64,000 nt of DNA from NCBI RefSeq assembly GCF_014207985.1, contig NZ_JACHMI010000001.1:9469001-9533000 (forward strand), read 5' to 3'. The position numbers and the translations under genes are program-made. Below are positions 33,534-42,894 of the stretch, piece after piece (within the stretch, counting starts at the first letter, position 1; every line of letters starts with the position of its first letter). The DNA comes from Nonomuraea rubra (GTDB lineage Bacteria > Actinomycetota > Actinomycetes > Streptosporangiales > Streptosporangiaceae). The notes under the pieces are model-generated. The model had not been told where the DNA came from. It saw only the letters and a list, made by a program, of their open reading frames with translations, and ran no database searches.

Positions 33534-35564
33534 ATGACGCCATCACCCCCGACGAGCAGCACCGGCATCCGCTTCGGCACCGCCTACTACTGGGAATACC
33601 AGCAGTCCCCCGACCTCGAACGCGACCTCGACCTCATGGCGCGGGCCAGGATCGACACCATCCGGGTCGGCGAGTCCGTCTGGTCCACGTGGGAGCCCCG
33701 CGACGGCGAGTTCGACCTCGGCTGGCTGACCCCCGTCCTGGACGGCGCCCACGAGCGCGGCATGAAGGTCCTGCTCGGCACCCCGACGTACGCCGTCCCG
33801 CCGTGGTTGCAGCGCAAGCACCCCGAGCTGGCCGTCGTACGCGCCGGCGGCCACCGGATCCCCTGGGGCGCGCGCCAGGAGGTGGACTTCACCTCCCCCA
33901 CCTTCCTCCAGTACGCAGAACGCGTCATCCGCCAGGTCGCCGGCCACCACGGCGGCCACCCCGCCGTGCTCGGGATCCAGCTCGACAACGAGCCCGGCCT
34001 GCACCTCATCCACAACGAGCCGGTGTTCGAGCGGTTCAAATCCTGGCTGGCGGAGCGGTACGGCGACGTCGGCAGGCTGAACGACGAGTGGGGGCTGGCG
34101 TACTGGTCGCACCGCCTCACCTGCTGGGACGAGCTGTGGCGCCCGGACGGCAACACGACGCCCTCCTACGACCTGGCCTGGCGGCGCTTCCAGGCCGAGC
34201 TGACCACCGAGTTCATCGCCTGGCAGGCGGCCCTCGTGCGCGAGCTGGTCCCGGAGGACCGCGAGCTGACCACGTGCCTGGCCTACCAGCGCCCGGCGTT
34301 GCACGACGCCGAGCTGTCGAAGCACCTGACGGTCACCAGCGGGAACGCGTACTACCTGCCGCAGGACGCGCTGGCCCGCGACTCGCCGGTGGAGATCACC
34401 TGGTTCGCCACCGACCCGGCCGGGCTGCTCCAGACGGCCGACCGCATGTACGCCTCCAGGCGGCAGCGGTTCTGGGTGACGGAGACCAACGCCGGCTCCA
34501 TCGCCGGGTCCCAGCTCAACCTGCCGCCCTACGACGGGCAGCTCCGCCAGGCGGCGTGGGCGCTGGTGGCGCGGGGCGCGGAGATGATCTCGTACTGGCA
34601 CTGGCACACGCTGCCCTACGGCGCGGAGACGTACTGGGGCGGGATCCTCGGGCACGCCATGCGGCCGGGCCGCGTCTACGACGAGGTGGCGGCGCTCGGC
34701 GCGGAGCTGGAACGGGCGGCCGGGGACGTCACGGGCCTCACGCCGGACGCCGACGCCGGGTTCCTGTACTCGCACGAGAGCAAGTGGGCGCTGACCTTCC
34801 AGCCGCCGCTCACCCTCGACGGCCGCAACCCCGACCGGGACTCCTACGAGCGGGTTCTGGCCACGTTCTACCGGGGCGCGGTGGACGCCGGGCTGCAGGT
34901 GGCGTTCGTGTCACAGGTCAAACGTTTGCCCGTGCTCGTGGCGCCCGCGCTCTACTGCCTGGCGGACGAGCCGGCGCTGGAGCTGGAGGACTACGTGCGC
35001 GGCGGCGGGCACCTGGTGATGACCTTCCGCACCGGTTACGCGGACGAGGAGGCCAGGGCGCGGGCCGAGGTCGCGCCCGGCCCGCTGCGCGCCCTGGCCG
35101 GGGTGCGTTACCTCGAATACTCGACGCTGCTGGAGCCGGTGCCCCTCCACGGGCTCGGGAAGCGGGACGTCGCCCGGCACTGGGCCGACGGGCTGGAGCT
35201 CGAAGGAGCCGAGCCGCTGGCCCGCTACGACCACCACCACTTCGGCCGCTGGCCCGCGATCACCCGCCACCGCGTGGGCGCCGGCACGGTGACCTACGTG
35301 GGCACCCTTCCCGGCCGCGAGCTGACGGCCGAGCTGTTCCGCCGGCAGCGGCCCGCGGGCCTGGTGACGGCGGAGTCACCGCAGGTCACCCTGCACTCGG
35401 CGGTCAACGCGCGCGGCGAGCGCCTGTGGTTCGCCCACAACTGGTCCGACCGTGAGAGCACGGTGACCCTGACCGCCCGGGCGACCGAGGTCACCGGCCG
35501 CCGCCAACCGTTACCGCCGGGCCCGCTGCGCCTGGCTCCCTTCGACGTACGAGTGGTGAAATGA
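33534..35564 (+). CDS. Beta-galactosidase, GH42 family
   Basis: A 676-residue cytoplasmic enzyme that removes beta-galactose from short oligosaccharides. The TIM barrel begins GTAYYWEY and has the acid/base in LDNEPG (about 155) and the nucleophile in VTETNAGS (about 320). It is followed by the glutamine-amidotransferase-like trimerisation domain and a C-terminal beta domain, as in the family. With the GH2 upstream it gives two unrelated galactosidases, suggesting different galactan linkages. The gene opens a five-gene operon ending at 42076, with an ATGA overlap to GH29. Codon 660 is TTA (35511-35513). Confidence 0.92.
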   Translation: MTPSPPTSSTGIRFGTAYYWEYQQSPDLERDLDLMARARIDTIRVGESVWSTWEPRDGEFDLGWLTPVLDGAHERGMKVLLGTPTYAVPPWLQRKHPELAVVRAGGHRIPWGARQEVDFTSPTFLQYAERVIRQVAGHHGGHPAVLGIQLDNEPGLHLIHNEPVFERFKSWLAERYGDVGRLNDEWGLAYWSHRLTCWDELWRPDGNTTPSYDLAWRRFQAELTTEFIAWQAALVRELVPEDRELTTCLAYQRPALHDAELSKHLTVTSGNAYYLPQDALARDSPVEITWFATDPAGLLQTADRMYASRRQRFWVTETNAGSIAGSQLNLPPYDGQLRQAAWALVARGAEMISYWHWHTLPYGAETYWGGILGHAMRPGRVYDEVAALGAELERAAGDVTGLTPDADAGFLYSHESKWALTFQPPLTLDGRNPDRDSYERVLATFYRGAVDAGLQVAFVSQVKRLPVLVAPALYCLADEPALELEDYVRGGGHLVMTFRTGYADEEARARAEVAPGPLRALAGVRYLEYSTLLEPVPLHGLGKRDVARHWADGLELEGAEPLARYDHHHFGRWPAITRHRVGAGTVTYVGTLPGRELTAELFRRQRPAGLVTAESPQVTLHSAVNARGERLWFAHNWSDRESTVTLTARATEVTGRRQPLPPGPLRLAPFDVRVVK

Positions 35565-37066
35565 CCCAGTTCAAGCCCACCTGGGAGTCCCTGCGTACCC
35601 ACCGCATCCCCCAGTGGTTCGGCGAGGCGAAGTTCGGCATCTGGTCGCACTGGGGCCCGCAGTCCGTGGCCCGTTCAGGCGACTGGTACGCCCGCCACCT
35701 CTACGGCATGCAGCCCTGGTCCGAGCCCTGGGAGCGCAAGCGCGCCGGCCGCCAGCACGCCCACCACCGCGCCCACTTCCAGGGCGGCGCCAAGGACCTG
35801 TTCCGGCAGTGGCGGGCCGAGCGCTTCGACCCGGACGAGCTCATGGACCTGTACGTGAGCAGCGGCGCCCGCTACTTCGTCGCCCTGGCCACCCACTGCG
35901 ACAACTTCGACCTGTGGAACTCCGAGCAGCACGGCTGGAACGCCGCCAGGGTCGGCCCGGGCCGCGACATCGTGGCGGCCTGGGAGCGGGCGGCCCGCAC
36001 GGCCGGCCTGCCGTTCGGGCTCAGCTTCCACCACAACTGGACCTGGCGCTGGCTGGACGTGGCCCACGGCCGCGACCCGGAGACCGGCGAGCCCTACGAC
36101 GGCGCCCTGACCAGGGCCGACGGAGCCGGTACGTGGTGGGAGGGCCTCGACCCCGCCGAGCTCTACCCGGAGCGCCACGAGCCGGGCACGAAGCCGCCGG
36201 CCCGCGAGGCGGAGCGGTTCTACGCCCGCGTCCGCGAGGCGCTCGACCGCTACCGGCCCGACCTGGTCTACCTCGACGACGGCCGCCTGCCCTTCGGCGC
36301 GGGCAGCGTGGTCGAGTCGCAGCCGGTCAGCACGGCGGGCCTGGACCTGCTCGCCCACTACTACAACACCTGCCGGAGCGGCGGCCTGGTCACGCTCAAG
36401 GACGTGCCGGACGCGGACCGCACGGCCGTCCTGCTGGACTGCGAGCGCCGCCAGCTCGACGAGGCCCAGCCGTACCCCTGGCAGTTCGACACGAGCGACG
36501 GCGAGTGGTTCGACTGCTCCGACGACGACCCGATGTTCCACCCCCGCAAGACCGCGCAGCAGGTCGTGCACACGCTGATCGACGTGGTCAGCAAGAACGG
36601 CTGCCTGCTGCTGAACATCCCGCAGCACGCCGACGGCACGGTGGACGCCCGCGCCCGCGAGCTGCTGGCCGAGGTGGGCGCCTGGCTGCGGGTCTGCGGC
36701 GAGGGCGTGTACGGCACCACGCCGTGGCTGCGCGCGGCGGAGGGCTCGACCGGGCTCGGCGACGTCAAGGGGTACGAGGGGTACAACGAGGCCGACCGCG
36801 CCTACCGCGCCGCCGACGTGCGCTTCACCCGGCGCGGCGACACCCTCTACGCCACCCTCCTGGCCTGGCCGGAGGACCGGACGGCGACGATCACCAGCCT
36901 GGGCGCCACCGCCGGGCTGCTCAAGCGCCCACCGGCGGCCGTCGAGCTGCTCGGCCACGGCCCCGTCGCGTGGCGGCAGACCGGCCTGGCGCTGCACGCG
37001 GACCTGCCGCCTCGGCCGCCGACCAGGGCCGCTCACATGCTCAAGATCACGGGAGCCTCATGGTGA
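35561..37066 (+). CDS. Alpha-L-fucosidase-like protein, GH29 family
   Basis: The 501-residue protein has the GH29 N-terminus (WFGEAKFGIWSHWGP) and the strand LVYLDDGRLPFG, which holds the catalytic Asp nucleophile, then NGCLLLNIPQHADG near the barrel end. No signal peptide is seen. It probably removes alpha-linked L-fucose (or a fucose-like residue) from imported oligosaccharides; fucose occurs in rhamnogalacturonan II and xyloglucan. The acid/base position cannot be assigned by eye. It overlaps its neighbours on both sides, so it is fully within the GH42 operon. Confidence 0.85.
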   Translation: MTQFKPTWESLRTHRIPQWFGEAKFGIWSHWGPQSVARSGDWYARHLYGMQPWSEPWERKRAGRQHAHHRAHFQGGAKDLFRQWRAERFDPDELMDLYVSSGARYFVALATHCDNFDLWNSEQHGWNAARVGPGRDIVAAWERAARTAGLPFGLSFHHNWTWRWLDVAHGRDPETGEPYDGALTRADGAGTWWEGLDPAELYPERHEPGTKPPAREAERFYARVREALDRYRPDLVYLDDGRLPFGAGSVVESQPVSTAGLDLLAHYYNTCRSGGLVTLKDVPDADRTAVLLDCERRQLDEAQPYPWQFDTSDGEWFDCSDDDPMFHPRKTAQQVVHTLIDVVSKNGCLLLNIPQHADGTVDARARELLAEVGAWLRVCGEGVYGTTPWLRAAEGSTGLGDVKGYEGYNEADRAYRAADVRFTRRGDTLYATLLAWPEDRTATITSLGATAGLLKRPPAAVELLGHGPVAWRQTGLALHADLPPRPPTRAAHMLKITGASW

Positions 37067-39603
37067 AGAACCTGCGTACCTGCGACCTGACCGATCCCCT
37101 CGGGCTCGAGACCACCCGTCCCGCCCTGAGCTGGCAGCTCGCGGGCGTCACCGCGCAGACCGCCTACCACGTACGCGTGGACGGGCTGTGGGACAGCGGC
37201 GAGGTCGAGTCGGCCGACCAGCGGGTGATCTACGGCGGCGAGCCCCTGACGAGCAGGACCGCCGCGCGCTGGCGGGTGCGGGTGCGCGACGCGGACGGCC
37301 GCTGGTCCGGCTGGAGCGAGGAGGCGCGCTTCGAGCTGGGGCTGCTCTCGGCCGGCGACTGGAGCGCCGCCTGGATCACCCACCCGGACTGGTACGACGA
37401 GCACGACGACCCCCGCGTCGGCGAGGGGCGCCCGCTGCCGCTGCTGGCAGGCGAGTTCACCCTGGCCGCGCCCGTACGCAGCGCCCGGCTGTACGTCTCC
37501 GGCCTGGGCGTCTACGTGGCGTCGGTCAACGGCTCCCCGGTGACGGACGCCGTGCTGGAGCCGCCGTACTCGGACTTCACCAAGCGGGTGGTGTACGCCA
37601 CGCACGACGTGACGGCGCTGCTGCGCGAGGGCCGCAACGCGATCGGCCTGGCGCTCGGCCCCGGCATCGCGCACGTGTTCCCGCACCAGGACCGCTACAT
37701 GAAGTTCTTCGGCTCCAAGGCGGCCCCCCGGGCGATCGCGCAGCTCGAAGTGCGGTACGCCGACGGGACGACCGGCCGGTTCCGCACGGGTGCCGACTGG
37801 CTGGCCACCGAGGGGCCGACGACACGCTCGCACTGGTACGGCGGTGAGGACCACGACGCCCGCCTGGAGATCCCCGGCTGGGACGTCCCCGGCACGGACC
37901 GCTCCGGCTGGCGGCCGGTGACCGTACGGCCGGAGGGGACCGGGATGTTGCGGTCGCGGGCCTGCCCGCCGATCAGGGTCACCGAGGAGCTGCCCGCGGC
38001 GCGGAAGCTGGTCGCCACCGACGGCACGGCCGTGTTCGACGTCGGCGCGGTCACGGCCGGCTGGGCCGGGCTGCGGCTCGACCTCCCGGCGGGGCACTAC
38101 CTGCGGCTGCTGCCCGGTGACCAGCTCGACGCGTTCGGCCGCGTGGTGCAGTCGAAGCCCACGACCGGCGCGCCGATCTTCAACACGTACGTCACCAAGG
38201 ACGGCCCGCAGACCTGGCACCCCGCCTTCCGCTACGACGGCTTCCGCTACGTCGAGGCGCAGGGCCTGCCGGAGCACGTCGGCGCCGAGGCCGTGACGGC
38301 GCTGGTGCTGCGCGCGGACAACGAGCACATCGGCCGGTTCGAGACCTCCGACCCGCTGCTGAACGACATCCACCGGATCATCGACCGCGCGGTGCGCGGC
38401 AACATGTACAGCGTCCTGACCGACTGCCCGCACCGGGAGAAGCTGGGCTGGCTGGAGCAGGCCCACCTGCTGTTCGACGTCGTCGCCTACAACTACGACG
38501 TGGCCGCCTACTGCCGCGAGCTGCTGACCGGCATCGCGGAGGCGCAGACCGGGGACGGGCTCGTCCCCGACACGGCGCCCGAGTACGTGGTGTTCGACGG
38601 CGCGTTCAGGGACGACCCGAACTGGGGCGGCGCGCTGATCCGCATGCCGTGGCAGATCTACCGCTGGTACGGCGACACCACGGCCATGGAGCGGCACTAC
38701 GACGCGATGGGCCGCTACCTGGACTACCTGACGGGCAAGGCCGAGGACGGCCTGCTCGGGCACGGGCTCGGCGACTGGTTCGGCCTGGACCACTCGACGC
38801 CGGTGCCGCTGGTGTCCACGTGGGGCTACTGGCGGGCGGCGGCCACGATGGCGAAGGTCGCCGGCGTGCTCGGCCGCGACGACGACGCCAAGCGCCACCG
38901 GGCGCTGACGGAGTCGATCTCGGCCGCGTTCACCGGCGCGTTCCGCCAGGCGGACGGCGGCTTCGGCGGGCAGGCGTCGCAGGTCTTCGCGCTGGACATG
39001 GGCGTGGTCCCGGACGAGCTGGTGCCGGCCGCGCTGGACCGGCTGAGCAGGGACGTGCGGGAGGGCGCCATCACGGTCGGGGAGATCGCGCTGCCCGCCC
39101 TCTACCAGGTGCTGACCAGGGCGGGCCGGCACGAGGCGCTGTGGGGGTTCGCCACCTCGACCAGCCATCCGAGCTACGGCTACCAGGTGCGGCACGGCGC
39201 CACCGCACTCACCGAGGCGTGGGACGGGCCGACGCGCGGCCTGTCGCAGAACCACTACATGCTCGGCGCCATCGACGCCTGGTTCTACCGGGGTCTCGGC
39301 GGCATCGGCCAGGCCCCCGGCTCTCGGGGCTTCCGGCGGCTGCTCGTCGCGCCCGCCGCTCCGGGCGACCTGGAGTCGGTACGGGCGGCCACGCGGACGC
39401 CGTACGGGCAGGTCGGCGTGGCGTGGCAGCGGTCGGGCGGGGAGTTCGCGCTGGAGGTGGAGGTGCCGCCGGGCTCGTCGGCCGAGGTGCGGCTGCCGGA
39501 CCTGGGCCTGACCCGGCACGCGGCGCCGGAGGGAGCGGTCGCGGCCGGGGAGCGTGCCTGGCAGGTGGGGGCGGGGCACTGGACGTTCGGAGCCTCGAAG
39601 TGA
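37060..39603 (+). CDS. Alpha-L-rhamnosidase-like protein, GH78 family (second copy)
   Basis: An 847-residue cytoplasmic relative of the GH78 at 24827, strongly diverged. The N-terminal domains are similar (AAWITHPDW, ARLYVSGLGVYVASVNG), but the barrel motif is DCPHREKLGWLEQ, one residue shorter and lacking the Asp-Glu-Arg run of the other copy. This motif marks a separate GH78 branch, so the two enzymes probably act on different rhamnose linkages. The start is ATG 37060 (or GTG 37063, better spaced from GGGAG); both overlap the GH29 stop. Its end overlaps the next GTG. Confidence 0.88.
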   Translation: MVKNLRTCDLTDPLGLETTRPALSWQLAGVTAQTAYHVRVDGLWDSGEVESADQRVIYGGEPLTSRTAARWRVRVRDADGRWSGWSEEARFELGLLSAGDWSAAWITHPDWYDEHDDPRVGEGRPLPLLAGEFTLAAPVRSARLYVSGLGVYVASVNGSPVTDAVLEPPYSDFTKRVVYATHDVTALLREGRNAIGLALGPGIAHVFPHQDRYMKFFGSKAAPRAIAQLEVRYADGTTGRFRTGADWLATEGPTTRSHWYGGEDHDARLEIPGWDVPGTDRSGWRPVTVRPEGTGMLRSRACPPIRVTEELPAARKLVATDGTAVFDVGAVTAGWAGLRLDLPAGHYLRLLPGDQLDAFGRVVQSKPTTGAPIFNTYVTKDGPQTWHPAFRYDGFRYVEAQGLPEHVGAEAVTALVLRADNEHIGRFETSDPLLNDIHRIIDRAVRGNMYSVLTDCPHREKLGWLEQAHLLFDVVAYNYDVAAYCRELLTGIAEAQTGDGLVPDTAPEYVVFDGAFRDDPNWGGALIRMPWQIYRWYGDTTAMERHYDAMGRYLDYLTGKAEDGLLGHGLGDWFGLDHSTPVPLVSTWGYWRAAATMAKVAGVLGRDDDAKRHRALTESISAAFTGAFRQADGGFGGQASQVFALDMGVVPDELVPAALDRLSRDVREGAITVGEIALPALYQVLTRAGRHEALWGFATSTSHPSYGYQVRHGATALTEAWDGPTRGLSQNHYMLGAIDAWFYRGLGGIGQAPGSRGFRRLLVAPAAPGDLESVRAATRTPYGQVGVAWQRSGGEFALEVEVPPGSSAEVRLPDLGLTRHAAPEGAVAAGERAWQVGAGHWTFGASK

Positions 39604-40592
39604 GCGGCTACGATCCGGTGCGGATCAGGACGCCGCACAAGGCGGGCCGCCTGCTGATCGGCCCGTCCGGCGAGCCGGGCCGATTCGACGGCCTCTTCGT
39701 GGACTGCCCGTTCGTCTGCTCCGACGCCGGCGAGTACCTGATGACGTACGTCGGCTTCGACGGCACCGGGTACCAGACCGCGCTGAGCCGATCGGCCGAC
39801 CTGGAGACCTGGAGCCCCGGCGAGCTGATCTTCCCGCGCGACCCTGATCACCCGTACCGCCGCTACAACGCCGCACTCACCTCGATCGTGCGCGACAACC
39901 GCCTGGACTCGGACGGCCAGGTGACCTGGCTGGACGGGCAGGCGATCGGCACGTACCACGCCTACCCCGAGCCCGGCATGGAGACGGGCGCGGCGATCAT
40001 CGGGTTCTGCGCCAGCGGCGACCTGCGTACCTGGAAGGACACCGGCTCGGTGCTGCGCCCGCAGGACGGCGGCGAGTGGGAGCGCGGCGGCCTGTACAAG
40101 TCGTGGCTGCTGCGCCACGACGGCCTCTACTACTGCTTCTACAACGCCAAGAACCGCACCTACGACGGCTGGCGCGAGCAGATCGGCTACGCCGTCTCCC
40201 CCGACCTCGAACGCTGGGAGCGCCCGCGCGCCACCCCGGTCGTGCCGAACGGCGGGCTCGGCGCGTTCGACGAGCGCTTCGCCTCCGACCCGTGCGTGCT
40301 GCGCGACGGCGGCTGGTGGGTGATGTTCTACTTCGGGCTCTCCTTCGACGGGCACGCCCGCGAGGGTTACGCGGTCTCGCGCGACCTGCGGACGTGGGAG
40401 AAGAGCGACGAGATCCTCGTCGACGTGGGCCCGCCCGGCTCCGCCGACGACACGTACGCGCACAAACCGGCCGTCGTCACCCGCGACGGCCACCTGCACC
40501 ACTTCTACACGGCGGTGCGGCGGGCCGAGCCGTACCGGGTCGGCGAGCACCCGATGGCCGAGCGGCGCGGCATCTCCGTGGCCCGGTCATGA
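39600..40592 (+). CDS. GH43-like five-bladed beta-propeller protein, putative glycosidase
   Basis: A 330-residue protein built of blades with the GH43/GH117/GH130 look: LFVDCPFVCSDAGEYLMTYV, LYKSWLLRHDGLYYCFYNA, ASDPCVLRDGGWWVMFYFG and AHKPAVVTRDGHLHHFYTA. Acidic residues suited to an active site open the first and fourth blades (VDCP, SDPC). I cannot assign a CAZy family with certainty; arabinosidase, galactosidase or phosphorylase activities are all possible. No signal peptide. GTG 39600 overlaps the rhamnosidase stop, and an ATGA overlap exists with the next frame, so it is cotranscribed. Confidence 0.7.
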   Translation: MSGYDPVRIRTPHKAGRLLIGPSGEPGRFDGLFVDCPFVCSDAGEYLMTYVGFDGTGYQTALSRSADLETWSPGELIFPRDPDHPYRRYNAALTSIVRDNRLDSDGQVTWLDGQAIGTYHAYPEPGMETGAAIIGFCASGDLRTWKDTGSVLRPQDGGEWERGGLYKSWLLRHDGLYYCFYNAKNRTYDGWREQIGYAVSPDLERWERPRATPVVPNGGLGAFDERFASDPCVLRDGGWWVMFYFGLSFDGHAREGYAVSRDLRTWEKSDEILVDVGPPGSADDTYAHKPAVVTRDGHLHHFYTAVRRAEPYRVGEHPMAERRGISVARS

Positions 40593-40621
40593 CCCCCCAA
40601 CCCACGCAACGGAGGACATCG

Positions 40622-42076
40622 ATGCAGCCATCACCCCCGCACTCGCGCAGGCGCTTCCTGGCCCTGGCGGCGGCCGGCGTCGGCGGCGCCCTGGTGACCG
40701 CCCCGGCGGCCGCCCAGGCGCAGTCGGCCGGAACGCAGGCGGTCCAGGCCGCCGGGGCACACGTGAGCTCCGCGGATCGGGCCGCCGCGGCGTGGGCGCG
40801 GGTGCCCGCCATCCGGCGGCGCATCCGGCCGCCCCGCTTCCCCGCCCGCACCTTCCCGATCACCGACCACGGGGCCGCAGGCGACGGGACGGCCACGTGC
40901 ACCGAGGCGTTCAGGCGGGCCGTCGAGGCGTGCGCGGCGGCGGGCGGCGGGCGCGTGCTGGTGCCCGCGGGCACCTGGCTGACCGGCGCGATCCACCTGG
41001 CCGACAACGTCGAGCTGCACCTGGAGGCGGGCGCGACGATCCGCTTCAGCCGCGACCCGGCCGACTACCTGCCGGTGGTGTTCACCCGGTACGAGGGCAT
41101 CGAGCTGATGAACTACTCCCCGTTCATCTACGCCCACGGCCGCACCAACGTGGCGATCACCGGCGCCGGCGTGATCGACGGCCAGGCCGACGCCACCCAC
41201 TGGTGGGACTGGTCGAGCGACCCCGCGCCGTCGGAGGGCCCCGACAAGAAGCTGCTGGCGCAGCAGGCCGAGGCCGGCGTGCCGGTGGCGGAGCGGGTCT
41301 TCGGCGAGGGCCACTACCTGCGGCCGAACCTCATCCAGCTCTACCGCTGCCGCAACGTGCTCATCGAGGGCGTGACGGTCAGGGACTCCCCCATGTGGAA
41401 CATCCACCCGGTCCTGTGCACCAACGTCACGATCCGCGAGGTCACCGTGGACAGCCCGCGCGGCCCCAACAACGACGGCTGCGACCCGGAGTCGTGCGAG
41501 GACGTGCTGATCGAGCGGTGCGAGTTCAACACCGGCGACGACTGCGTGGCGATCAAAGCTGGCAAGAACGCCGACGGCCGCCGGGTGAACGAGCCGTCCA
41601 TGAACGTGCTGGTCGACTCGTGCGTGATGCGCGACGGCAACGGCGGCGTGACGGTCGGCAGCGAGACGACCGGCGGGGTGCGCTGGGTGTTCGCGTGGAA
41701 CTGCACGATGAGCAGCGCCCGCCTGGAACGGGCGATCCGCGTCAAGACGAACCCGGAGCGCGGCGGCTACGTCAGGGACCTGTACTTCAGGGACATCACG
41801 GTGGGACAGGCCGCCGACTCGGTGGTGGAGGTGGCGCTCAACTACGAGAACAAGCACACCGGCCCGTACTTCCCCGACGTCGGCACGATCGACATCCGGG
41901 GCCTGCGGGCGGGCAAGGCGCCCAGGGCGTTCTACCTGATCGGCAACCCGGGCAACCCGATCAAGGGCGTGACGGTGCGCAACAGCGTGTTCGAGGAGAT
42001 GGCCGAGGCCGACGTGGTGACCGACGTGAGCGGCTTCGGGCTGCGCAACGTGTGGGTGAACGGGCGGCGCGTGTAG
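40622..42076 (+). CDS. Secreted GH28-family polygalacturonase-like enzyme
   Basis: A Tat-exported beta-helix enzyme (484 residues): SRRRFLALAAAG at about 10-21, then Ala-rich. GH28 motifs are GPNNDGCDPES, TGDDCVAIK, NGGVTVGS (the GHG position, with Asn for His) and IRVKTN (RxK kept). It is about 60% similar by eye to the GH28 at 18036, but is exported and retains the Arg. The start ATG 40622 follows GGAGG by 6 bp; ATG 40589 overlaps the previous gene but would spoil the signal peptide. It probably trims galacturonan or rhamnogalacturonan outside the cell and closes the operon. Confidence 0.88.
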   Translation: MQPSPPHSRRRFLALAAAGVGGALVTAPAAAQAQSAGTQAVQAAGAHVSSADRAAAAWARVPAIRRRIRPPRFPARTFPITDHGAAGDGTATCTEAFRRAVEACAAAGGGRVLVPAGTWLTGAIHLADNVELHLEAGATIRFSRDPADYLPVVFTRYEGIELMNYSPFIYAHGRTNVAITGAGVIDGQADATHWWDWSSDPAPSEGPDKKLLAQQAEAGVPVAERVFGEGHYLRPNLIQLYRCRNVLIEGVTVRDSPMWNIHPVLCTNVTIREVTVDSPRGPNNDGCDPESCEDVLIERCEFNTGDDCVAIKAGKNADGRRVNEPSMNVLVDSCVMRDGNGGVTVGSETTGGVRWVFAWNCTMSSARLERAIRVKTNPERGGYVRDLYFRDITVGQAADSVVEVALNYENKHTGPYFPDVGTIDIRGLRAGKAPRAFYLIGNPGNPIKGVTVRNSVFEEMAEADVVTDVSGFGLRNVWVNGRRV

Positions 42077-42105
42077 CTCCCGCCAGCCGGACGGCCGCGG
42101 CACGG

Positions 42106-42813
42106 TTACCTCAGGAGTTGCGTGGACGTCCGCGAGGTCGTCGCGCCCTGCCCCCGGGAGCCGGGTGCCGGCGTGTCCGTGCCCACGCCGGCGGGCCTGC
42201 CCCTGCCCAGCAGCAGCGTGCCCAGCCACAGCACCGCCATGCCCAGCGCGACCAGGGCCGAGTTCCTGCCCGCCTCGAACGTGGCCACCGCCAGCAGCAC
42301 CACGCCCCCCGCGGTGACGGCGGCGCTGACGGGCGTGACCCGGCGCAGCACGGCCAGGACGACGGCGTGCGCGAGCACCGCGGCGTAGAAGAGCTGCGCC
42401 CCCGGGCCGTAGACGACCGGCTCGACCCCGGGATAGCCCTTGACGTCGTCCAGCAGGCCGCGCAGGGCCTCGCCGTCCGCCGCGGCGAACCCGGTGTAGA
42501 GGTCGATGGCGAGCTGGGCGAGGTTGGCCGCCACCCCGAACAGCGCCAGGACCGTCACCGACTCCACGGCCACCCGCCGGCCGCCCGTCACCGGACGCGA
42601 CGGGTCACGCATGGCCAGGCCGCGCATGGCCAGGGTCATCAGGCCGAACATCGCGAAGGCCGCCAGCCAGGCCAGGTGCGCGGCCGTCCACCAGGGGCCC
42701 GGTTCGAGGCCGCCGTGGATGGGGCGCATCAGGAACCAGCCGGCCAGCAGGGCGGCCGGTCCGGCGGTGAAGGAGATCTGGGCCAGGCGGTTCGCGGGGT
42801 TCATACCTGCCAC
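42106..42813 (-). CDS. Integral membrane protein, DUF998-like
   Basis: A 235-residue protein with about seven hydrophobic segments (for example AAHLAWLAAFAMFGLMTLAM, LFGVAANLAQLAIDLY, ALVALGMAVLWLGTLLLG). The pattern is DUF998-like; no function is known. The start is GTG 42813 or ATG 42804. It is convergent with the GH28 operon and downstream of the transporter on the same strand, with a terminator-like hairpin between (42850-42883). Confidence 0.65.
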   Translation of the reverse strand: MAGMNPANRLAQISFTAGPAALLAGWFLMRPIHGGLEPGPWWTAAHLAWLAAFAMFGLMTLAMRGLAMRDPSRPVTGGRRVAVESVTVLALFGVAANLAQLAIDLYTGFAAADGEALRGLLDDVKGYPGVEPVVYGPGAQLFYAAVLAHAVVLAVLRRVTPVSAAVTAGGVVLLAVATFEAGRNSALVALGMAVLWLGTLLLGRGRPAGVGTDTPAPGSRGQGATTSRTSTQLLR

Positions 42814-42849
42814 GATGCCTTGCGGCGCCCGACCGGCTCATCGGTGATT

Positions 42850-42883
42850 GTCCCTGATTTCTCCCTGGGCCGGGATCAGGGAC
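42850..42883 (-). terminator. Hairpin after the transporter gene
   Basis: GTCCCTGAT (42850-42858) and ATCAGGGAC (42875-42883) can form a 9-bp stem with a 16-base loop, 12 bp beyond the ArsB/NhaD stop codon. The arm ATCAGGGA also recurs in the tandem repeat at 44311-44375. Confidence 0.5.
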
Positions 42884-42894
42884 CGGCTCGGGTC

